Source: Mimachlamys varia (lineage: Eukaryota > Mollusca > Bivalvia > Pectinida > Pectinidae). Taken from it: a stretch of DNA of 64,000 bases. The stretch spans positions 5,477,501-5,541,500 of the forward strand of contig OX392532.1 in assembly GCA_947623455.1 (NCBI GenBank). Direction: 5' to 3'. This document shows, in pieces, positions 57,901 through 64,000 of this stretch. The translations under genes were made by a program, and so were the position numbers. The notes beneath the pieces are model-generated. The model saw only the letters and a program-made list of their open reading frames with translations, was not told where the DNA came from and searched no databases. Numbering within the stretch: the stretch's first letter is position 1; each line of letters opens with the position of its first letter.

Positions 57901-58216
57901 ATCCCGGCCCTGTGTACGATCACCCCCTCCTATCCCGGCCCTGTCTACGATCACCCCTCCTATCCCGGCCCTGTCTACGATCACCCCCGCCTATTCATTA
58001 ACAAATAACATCCATGCAGTCAAATGTCCTTTACACCACCTTTCAACCCGAGTTGCCTCTATTCAAACACATGAACACAATAACTGATTATAACGTATAA
58101 ATCTTACCGATTTCTTTGAGGTATTCGTCCAGATTTATGTTTTTTTCGAGGACCCACACTCCGCCAATTGTTTTGACGATTTCTTCAAGAGCTGCATTGG
58201 TTTCGGAGTCTGCCAT
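40316..58216 (-). CDS. Fatty-acid-binding protein (four exons, 148 residues)
   Basis: Small cytosolic beta-barrel carrier of fatty acids or related lipids (intracellular lipid-binding protein family). Exons on the minus strand: 58216-58108, 43731-43562, 42101-41988, 40369-40316, with coding lengths of 109, 170, 114 and 54 bases. The four-exon layout, the split codon after exon 1 and in-phase exons 2-4 match the conserved gene structure of the family. The signature GVWVLEKNINLDEYLKEIGV spans exons 1 and 2 (residues 19-38), followed by FVLRKLA, TMTI and GPKKTDVKFELDKE. VSWSGGKL is in exon 3 and MKRIFKKKG ends exon 4. The N-terminus is about 12 residues longer than in vertebrate members, and the usual C-terminal R-x-Y lipid-carboxylate motif reads R-x-F (Arg142, Phe144). 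Introns are 14.4, 1.5 and 1.6 kb; each holds at least one minisatellite. A TATTTAA word lies about 58 bp upstream of the ATG. Confidence 0.93.
41335..41720. repeat. About 31-bp minisatellite in FABP intron 3
   Basis: About 12 units containing GGCGGGAGATACACCAACAT and ACCTTGTATCC or ACACTGTCTCC variants. Open frames on both strands across it are repeat artefacts. Confidence 0.85.
42174..43270. repeat. 23-bp minisatellite in FABP intron 2, about 47 copies
   Basis: The unit is GAGAGGGGAGTAGTGACAAC ACT, with single-base changes (AGTGGGG, AGAGGGGG) and a few 22- or 24-bp units. All three minus-strand frames stay open for more than 350 codons because the unit has no stop on that strand; there is no sign that any is a gene. 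Confidence 0.95.
43732..44398. other. FABP intron 1, segment next to exon 2
   Basis: Contains several TGACGTC-type words near 43850-43880 (ACGTCATAAAC and relatives) in a short inverted arrangement. Otherwise nothing was recognised. Confidence 0.35.
44390..44460. repeat. Near-perfect hairpin in FABP intron 1
   Basis: AACATCATTCTGTTCCATGT TAT (44400-44422) is complementary to ATAACACGGAACAGAATGAT GTT (44429-44451) with one mismatch and a 6-base loop. The arms extend loosely into AAGCAT and ATGCTT. Confidence 0.75.
44890..48795. repeat. 34-bp minisatellite in FABP intron 1, about 115 copies
   Basis: The unit is AACAGAAATTGTCCACCAAT followed by CATAGTAGATATAT. A 32-bp variant (AACAAATTG) and point variants (CTGTCC, GTCGAT, ATCTTAG, ATACAAC) recur in a fixed order. 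This marks duplicated blocks: about 306 bp between 45255 and 45560, and about 908 bp between 46031 and 46939. Minus-strand frames are artefacts. Confidence 0.97.
48893..48946. repeat. GAT trinucleotide microsatellite
   Basis: About 13 consecutive GAT units, then GGGGATGATGATG, next to the right edge of the 34-bp array. Confidence 0.9.
49731..51335. repeat. 27-bp minisatellite in FABP intron 1, about 59 copies
   Basis: The unit is GTAACCGTAACGGCCTTACA GTACATT with variants (GACCTTAC, ACTATAAC, CGCAACG). A few units have lost 9 bases (about 50512 and 50570). Because 27 is divisible by three, a 522-codon frame of 9-residue repeats stays open on the minus strand; intronic position and composition argue it is not a gene. 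Confidence 0.96.
51560..51655 (-). repeat. tRNA-derived SINE fragment in FABP intron 1
   Basis: The minus strand reads GGAAGAGCGCCCGTCTAAAG and then GGGCCTGGGTTTGAACCGCG, resembling a tRNA from D-stem to T-arm with a B box. No acceptor stem could be paired, so it is not a tRNA gene. Confidence 0.6.
52005..52130 (+). repeat. Diverged copy of the 27862 SINE family
   Basis: Shares GTCTGACATTCTGCTACC-like, GTCCTCCACATCTCTAGGTC and GTCCTTAAATGAC blocks with 27862-28090, in the same order. It is old and incomplete. Confidence 0.5.
52395..52985. repeat. About 45-bp minisatellite in FABP intron 1, about 13 copies
   Basis: Units contain GACAAACGACAGTGTGATCA and CGCTATTAACTCTACTCGATAG. The second half shifts to GATAAACG and ATCATGC variants, so two sub-families lie side by side. 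Confidence 0.93.
53150..53640. repeat. Duplicated segments in FABP intron 1
   Basis: CGCAATTTACCTTGTGCTAC (53171 region) and CGCAAATTTACCTCGTGCTC (53579 region) start direct copies of about 55 bp, both running on to GATCTCA and TAAACAAA. An inverted partial copy (TTAGTTTATGAGATCATAAA) lies at about 53536. Confidence 0.55.
53641..54640. other. FABP intron 1, unrecognised stretch
   Basis: No repeat or exon was recognised. The last 200 bases are unusually rich in CAAACCA and ACTA words leading into the next array. Confidence 0.35.
54640..54945. repeat. 21-bp minisatellite in FABP intron 1, about 14 copies
   Basis: The unit is CCAAACCTGATACACCACTA A with few variants. It keeps frames open on both strands (PLTKPDT on plus), an effect of the 21-bp period. 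Confidence 0.93.
55341..55452. mobile_element. Short pogo/Tc1-like MITE
   Basis: Ends CAGTCGAGCAACGTTTATCC and GGATTAACGAGGTTTGACTG are imperfect inverted repeats of the type found on pogo-family elements. About 110 bp, preceded by TA; the right-hand TA is not preserved. Confidence 0.6.
55453..56330. other. FABP intron 1, unrecognised stretch
   Basis: No exon, repeat or RNA gene was recognised. Confidence 0.35.
56331..56556. mobile_element. MITE with about 40-bp arms in FABP intron 1
   Basis: TCACAGGGAGCTGAGAATTT, then GTTACAGCTAGTTTTGGAC, is inverted at the right end as GTCCAAAACTAGCTGTAACA followed by AATTCTCGGGTCCCTGTGA. TGGCAG flanks both sides, a likely 6-bp target duplication. The interior has a G-rich run (56406-56430). 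Confidence 0.8.
57285..57990. repeat. 31-bp C-rich minisatellite in FABP intron 1, about 23 copies
   Basis: The unit is TATCCCGGCCCTGTGTACGA TCACCCCCTCC with GTGT/GTCT/GTTT variation. It begins about 120 bases into intron 1. On the transcribed (minus) sense it is G-rich. Three plus-strand frames stay open and encode proline-rich repeats, but they overlap each other and are not genes. Confidence 0.96.
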
Positions 58217-59417
58217 CGTCGCACTGTCGTCTGCCCTCTTACGTAATGGCCCTATATGAATACCTTGTGTGTTAAATAAAAGATATTGTAATAACTGTCC
58301 ACGACGCTTGTGACGTACTGGCTACAATGTGAGAATGAGGTGGCTACGAAGACAGATTGTGTATGTTCGAGTCGCTCCGCGATTATGCAGATTAAAATAA
58401 CAGATGGGTACTTTGTACCCGTGTCCAGTCCGCAGTCAAGTGCTCACGTGTGGTCCGTTATTTCGTCTAGCTTTGTGAATGGTCCCTATCTCACTCTTTC
58501 GCCCGGGGTTCAGCGTGTAGCGTTTGTATACATCTGTGTAATCTATGCATGTGTGTGGGAGGCGTTTCGGGATACACATGTACAGTAGACGAATCATAAG
58601 CAAATATCACACACGCGGAGCTTGTGCGAACGAAATAATATGGTATGTTGGCTACGACGATCGATCGTAAAATGTGGCATCGTGATCGATAACGTCTTCG
58701 TTAAAATAGTGGTGGCGGTGAGCAATCCTCGTGAGGGAGATGGAGGAATCCCACTAACTATAAATAACGGAGAAATTGAAACTAAGAAATTGCAGCCAGC
58801 TTGGTCTCTGCAAGCTTTACAATGTACTTAGAATATGCCGAAAATACGAGTCATCGTAAATTATCATCTTAGATCCTAAAGTTTTGGTAAGTGTTTCAGG
58901 ATACTGGTATACATTTTACACGACAAGCTATAGTTTAAACCACTAGCACGTCATAACGACAATTACGTCTGTAATTTATATTTTATTTTAATTAATCAAA
59001 TTCATATTATCAGTGAATGTTAAATAAACAATAATGTACGTTTTAGAATCAAATTAAAGAGGAGAGAGAGCGTCAACGTTCAAATCATATCAAATAGAAT
59101 GTTTGCTTCGCTTTCAATGTTATTTTGTATAATGTTGTTCGGCATCATGGGCTTTTGTTTAAGATAATCGACCTATGACGTCTTCGGGTTGTATTTATGT
59201 TTCGTCATTGTTTTATCAGTTCTGTGATATTTATAACCTTAATGTTCCGTACCATTCACCACCGCTGTCTTTCATTGTCAGTTTCGTTATTTATAATGAG
59301 TTTTAAGAGCTCTATTTCTCATTTTCCACACATTACCTACATTAAACGATATTGAGTTTGTATCTATGTATGGGTTTCGTAAAAATTAAACGTCCAATAC
59401 TAATTCAATCCTTGGAT
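58217..59417. other. 5' flank of the FABP gene
   Basis: Presumed promoter region on the minus strand. TATTTAA at about 58272-58278 could act as a TATA-like element. Nothing else was recognised. Confidence 0.3.
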
Positions 59418-59515
59418 AAACCACAGGCATTTACATCTGGTATGTGAAACTGTATTGTCCTTAGGGTAGGAAGGACAATTCAGTTTCACATGCCAGATGC
59501 AAATGCCTGTGGTTT
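59418..59515. repeat. 45-bp-arm hairpin with 8-base loop
   Basis: 59418-59462 and 59471-59515 are inverted copies with three mismatches. The arms start AAACCACAGGCATTTACATC and end GCAAATGCCTGTGGTTT; the loop is AGGGTAGG. It could be a very young short palindromic element or a small-RNA precursor; sequence alone cannot decide. Confidence 0.8.
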
Positions 59516-61913
59516 AACTCTGTTATAAATGTACTAACAAACAATATCGTTATATACATGTATAATCCATAGTTGTTGGTATTTAAACTTCATTCTTCTT
59601 TTTAACCCAAAACGTAATGCATTGACTGTAAACTAGAGCTCTTTGATCAGTTTTACTACACTATAAATATTATATTTGTATAAAGTTACAAAAGCTGATT
59701 AGTATTAAATACGAATCGACTTTCGTTTGGTAATTGGCGAAGTCACGACCAAAGAAACCGATCTACATTCAGAGTTGTCCTTCTTGTCATGTCCGCTTAC
59801 ACGGGGTTCAACCTCAATCGTATGACACAGGGTCGTATACCAACACAAAAATGGCGGACAAACGATTAGGATTTAGAGTAAATACGCTTTCCATCTGGGT
59901 GTTTGATACTAGATGTTGTACAGTAAGAAAGCAACTATTGAAGAAAAACCTACGTGTTTTGCCGTTCAAAACCAGTCGTGCCAATGATTTTGGTGTGGTC
60001 TTAATAAACGGAGGTTTTATCCTGCTACTCTCAAATGTCAAGAATAAACCTTTCGCACATTCTAAACCAAATTCACCTCAACTTTTCTAAAAGCCATTCT
60101 ATAATTACTTAAATGGCATTTGCATACAAGTTTAAGCACACCTTCGTCTACCATCTCGAGTTTAAGACAGAATTTCGTTTTCGCCAAAATTATTGCATGG
60201 ATATTAATTAATGGTTTAACGTACTTGAACATTTATTTTGAATTCTTTTCTTTCGTGAATGGGACGTGTTTAAAACAAGTCAGTGAAATTAAATAATTTC
60301 TCTACAAATCACGAAAATGTGTTTGCTGTATCCCAAGATAAAAATCAGGAAAGAGATTAAGAAAATCATAAATGTATCCGACAAGAAAGAAAATTTTTCA
60401 AAAATAAAAAAATCATCTCATAGCAAACTTCAAATTTGAAAGGAATGGACGGAGTCTGATTGATGGCAGTGATCTAAAAGTGAAAAGAACCGCAAGGGCA
60501 ATAACTCTTCTAAAACTTACGTCCCATCAAATGTCTGACGGGGAAATAGCAAACAGTAATAAAACATCATACTTTTAAAAAAGAGATTTTCATATACATG
60601 TATTAAAAACAAATATTCCATCAAATGAACACACATTGCCTCATCATATAGCATTAAGATTATGAAATTTAAACTTATTAAGCCATCTTATGATATGTAT
60701 ATACTTGAATATATTGATTGGAAAGGGCGTTGATAATGTTCATGTAACTTGTGCCCAATCCATTTGCAAATTGGCAATAAAATATGTTTAAACTAAACAT
60801 TGCCTTGAATTCGGCATCAATCACATGGCATGTGATTTCATGTGTGTTTTTTTTTTAACTGTTTGGCCAAATAAGACCTTTTTTTCACAAATATGGCACG
60901 TTATGATTTATTTCATGTTGCTTCGTGTATTGTTGCTTGGGTAGATTCATATTGTCTCATCGAACGAACACACGCTCTTATCTTACTAATTTGTAACATT
61001 AGAACCACCAGGTTTTGCACGAATAAATGTTTTCTTAGTGCCGACATGACTCGATATACATTATGACACTCATCGCAGTCATACAAACTTGATGGACACG
61101 TAGGGTTTTCTTCAATAGGCTTGTTCTAACTGTACAACATCTAGTATCAAGCACCCAGATGGATAGCGTATTTACTCTAAATCCTAATCGTGATACTATT
61201 TAAGTCGTGAAAATATTCCAAATGCTGAAATTTAGCGAAAGTTTACACGCAGTTGTGCAGCGAAGCGTCGTTTGTCCGCCATTTTTAGCGCTAAAACTAG
61301 TTTTGCGTCTATTGCTGCCACTATTCTGTGACCTTTGACCCATGTCATTTTTTCCCCTCCCGCTCCGGAAAAGCTTGAATTGCTACCAATCGTATGATAT
61401 CTGAACTATTTGAAAGCCTAAACCTAACAGGCAATGATGTTCCCATGGTATGGTTAATAATTATGATGACTTTAATTATCTATATGCGATTTGTAACAAA
61501 GAAATCAGTTTTTCACTCCCATGGCTCATTTAAATATTACGTCGCTGTTCATGGCCTGACCTCTCGTGTATACATTCGTGCTATATATACCTCTCTGTGC
61601 TTTACTACGGATCGTGGAATGAACTGGCATGGTGTACTTTGCTGTTAAACTTTGATTATATAACCGCGCCATAGCCAAATAGCCTGATTTTGATTTCAAT
61701 GATATATTACCTTATACATGTGCATAAACCGAAATACTTGATCAATTTGTCGGTCGGAAATATTAATTCCTATCTTAAGTGAAAATGCGCCCTCTGGATA
61801 TGATAACGTTATTTACGAGTTATTTCCCCTGATTGTCACTAACGTTGTGATATATACTGAATGCACAAGCTTGATCGATGTTCTTACTTAATATTGTACT
61901 GAGTATACAATTT

Positions 61914-62180
61914 TTAATGAGACATTATCAGAACCTGCATAATTAATGAACATATGCATTGGCACTTGATTTATTGAAAATAACACTTATACTTTTCTGT
62001 GACGAGCAAAAGCTCGTGCTTTTATAATTACACTGTACGTCCTCTGTGCTTCACATATCACTATACACTGTAGGTTCAACGAAACTTTATCAGAACCTGT
62101 AAAGTGTATATAGTAATTGACTCAATATAAATTATTTAGTAGAAATAACACTTATATTATTTCTCTGGTGTGCAAAAACC
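61914..62180. repeat. Diverged direct duplication
   Basis: Two copies about 165 bp apart share TTATCAGAACCTG and AAATAACACTTATA. They lie inside the large inverted-repeat structure. Confidence 0.5.
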
Positions 62181-62589
62181 TTTATGGTGTAAATTACCGG
62201 TATTATGTGTGGCCATATATAGGTCACGGCCAACGTACTGGTAATGTTCCCTGCTTTGTATATATATAAACTTGATAATTGATAATTAGGCCTAGAGCTG
62301 TAAGTGAATATGACATGTTTGCATACCATTACTTTTCTCCAGCTTGGTTAAAGATATCTTAATAGGCCGTCGTTCTTTTGGAACAACAATTTGACTGTTT
62401 ACTGTGATATTTTATGACAAATTGGATAGTTCGAACTGTCATTTGTAACGAGAGATATGTTTGCGAATCCTTTTATTTTTTTATCTAATATCTATTGTGC
62501 TAACTACCAGCAGCGTATATTTCAATGATCCATTCACCTTCCTCCGAACGATAATGTTAACCTGAAGTTGTTTTTATTGTGTTAAAACT

Positions 62590-63195
62590 TCTTCAGTCAG
62601 TTTCTCAAATTGCACATATGTAGGTCTCACGTTGTGCTTAGTTAAAAACTTCTTCAGTCAGTTTCTCAAATTGCACATGTAGGTTTCACGTTGTGCTTAG
62701 TTATGCCCGTTTTATATCATACTGATCAGTAAAAACAAAATGGCGGAAATGCCTCCATCTTTGATTTAGGCATTGAAATTGACAACTACTAGATGGGGTC
62801 TTTCTAATATTTCATATGTAGGTTCCCTTGGTCCCTACTGTTGTGCCCTTTTGATGTTGTAACTGATCAGAAAAACAAAAAGGCCGAAAAGCAGCCATCT
62901 TGGACTTTGACATTGAAATCACTATTTCTTAAAGAAGTAATGGATGGATATTTCTCAAATTCCATATGTAGTTTCACTTTCGTGCCTATTTGTGCCCGTT
63001 GAGAGATTTTGAGACTGATCAGATAAATAAAATGTCTGACAGATTGCCATCCTGAATTTTGATAATTAGATGTAAGTGTAGTGGATCTCTCTCAAACTTC
63101 ATATGTATGTTCCTCTTGGTCCTTATAGTTGTGCTATTTTGCTTTTAGGGCCGATCAGAAAAAACAAAATGGCCGACGGACGGCCATCTTGAAAT
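62590..63195. repeat. Diverged tandem repeat of about 145 bp, about four copies
   Basis: CATATGTAGGTT-like words recur near 62669, 62812, 62960 and 63098, each followed by GTGC, CTGATCAG and AAAATGGC words. It starts with a 58-bp local duplication (CTTCTTCAGTCAGTTTCTCA, twice). The AAAATGGCCG/GGCCATCTTG motif resembles the right part of the 19189 element, so this may be another Helentron-type core. Confidence 0.6.
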
Positions 63196-63668
63196 TTAGC
63201 TCATAGTCTACCATCTTTCATTTAGTAATGCCATTTCTTAAGAAGAAAAAAAGGAAAATATCCCACTTTTTACTTTGTGTCTAACACACTAATACCGTTT
63301 ATTTCGGTGCATATATCAAAATAAACACATTCGCTTCCCTGTAAATGGATCAATGTTCATTTGTAATAAAAATTGATATTTTAGTTAAATTGTTAAAGCA
63401 CTGCACTTAATTGTACATGTAGCTTGAAATACAACTCGTCAATCTAAACAACCTGCGTGTTTTTGGGTTTACTCTAAATACTTACTTAATCCCTATTCTG
63501 CAACTTTCTGATATCGAAACATAGTAACCCATACAACAAACACACTTCAATAGCTGTCGAAATATCCATACTATTGTTTGAAGTTTTAGCGTTTCAGTAC
63601 TTTCAGTACTTTGATTGTGTTGGTATACGACCCTGTGTCATACGATTTAGGTTGAACCCCCTGTTACA

Positions 63669-64000
63669 TGTATTAGTGCATGCTAGCACGTGTGTGCTGT
63701 AAGCTAATTATAAGGTATATGATGGCTAAACGTTCTGTCGAATAATAAGGAAAATTGTATTGAGACAAATGTATCGTATCGGCTATTATGAGTTCGAATT
63801 AAGAAAGTTAAACTGAAATTATTGTATATCTCACCTCCATGGTTTATGTAACGTACACAAAACTGCTCCATTAGAATTCTCGGTCTGGTCAGTGTGCTGG
63901 CCGAATGGCAAGGACTCTTTAAATGACATTTATTCAAGGTCAGCGCTAATTTACTAATTGTCGGGAAGCTATAGCTATAATCCTGTTACGTCATTCTACT
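63669..64000. other. Window end, nothing recognised
   Basis: No exon, repeat or RNA gene was recognised in the last 330 bases. Confidence 0.35.

Larger units (their letters stand above)
59798..63668. repeat. Large inverted-repeat structure (about 50-bp ends, 3.9 kb apart)
   Basis: The left end (59798-59848), with CGTATGACACAGGGTCGTAT then ACCAACACAA, is inverted at 63614-63668. A second inverted pair lies inside: 59849-59935 and 61125-61295 share ATGGCGGACAAACG, TTAGGATTTAGAGTAAATAC and TTGATACTAGATGTTGTACA. No transposase frame was found. It may be a non-autonomous element or nested foldbacks. Confidence 0.65.

Noticed and set aside
57213..58087. Proline-rich plus-strand frames of 207-264 codons
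   Set aside because: Three overlapping frames of a 31-bp minisatellite, antisense to FABP; no independent evidence of coding.
59734..60090. 118-codon plus-strand frame as a gene
   Set aside because: It spans the end of an inverted-repeat structure and has no recognisable domain.

Overview
The window looks like about 64 kb of an AT-rich animal genome, most likely a bivalve mollusc. The genes have GT-AG introns and metazoan proteins, there are no operons, and the space between exons is packed with minisatellites, tRNA-derived SINEs, small inverted-repeat transposons, a LINE and Helentron/pearl-like elements built around a 145-bp tandem core. That last architecture is well known from bivalves. 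The species cannot be named from the sequence alone.

Three protein-coding genes are supported. (1) An intronless 1294-residue multi-C2H2 zinc-finger protein on the minus strand (3694-7578). (2) A complete deoxyhypusine synthase gene (DHPS) on the plus strand, with nine exons between 24739 and 33855 encoding 373 residues and keeping the catalytic lysine. (3) A fatty-acid-binding protein gene (FABP family) on the minus strand, with the classical four exons between 58216 and 40316 encoding 148 residues. Its 14.4-kb first intron holds most of the large minisatellites. The genes have no obvious functional link.

Layout: 1-3.7 kb, AT-rich sequence with dispersed and tandem repeats; 3.7-7.6 kb, zinc-finger gene; 7.6-16.5 kb, intergenic MITEs, SINEs and an old Helentron-like copy; 16.5-24.25 kb, a LINE (minus) split by a 2.6-kb Helentron-like element, flanked by a roughly 54-bp tandem-repeat family; 24.7-33.9 kb, DHPS; 34-40.3 kb, foldback and MITE elements; 40.3-58.2 kb, FABP with six minisatellites in its introns; 58.2-64 kb, intergenic inverted repeats and diverged tandem repeats.

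The most unusual signal is in DHPS. Three of its eight introns begin with copies of the end of the preceding exon. After exon 3 there are 11 tandem 34-bp units, each made of the last 28 exon bases plus the GTAAGT splice donor. After exon 7 there are about 48 units of 41 or 36 bp, each carrying the end of the exon (including, in the long form, the active-site Lys-His-His codons) plus a GTAAGT donor. After exon 6 there is one extra copy of 61 exon bases whose donor is destroyed. These are minisatellites that have amplified exon-intron boundaries, presenting dozens of consecutive 5' splice sites to the splicing machinery.
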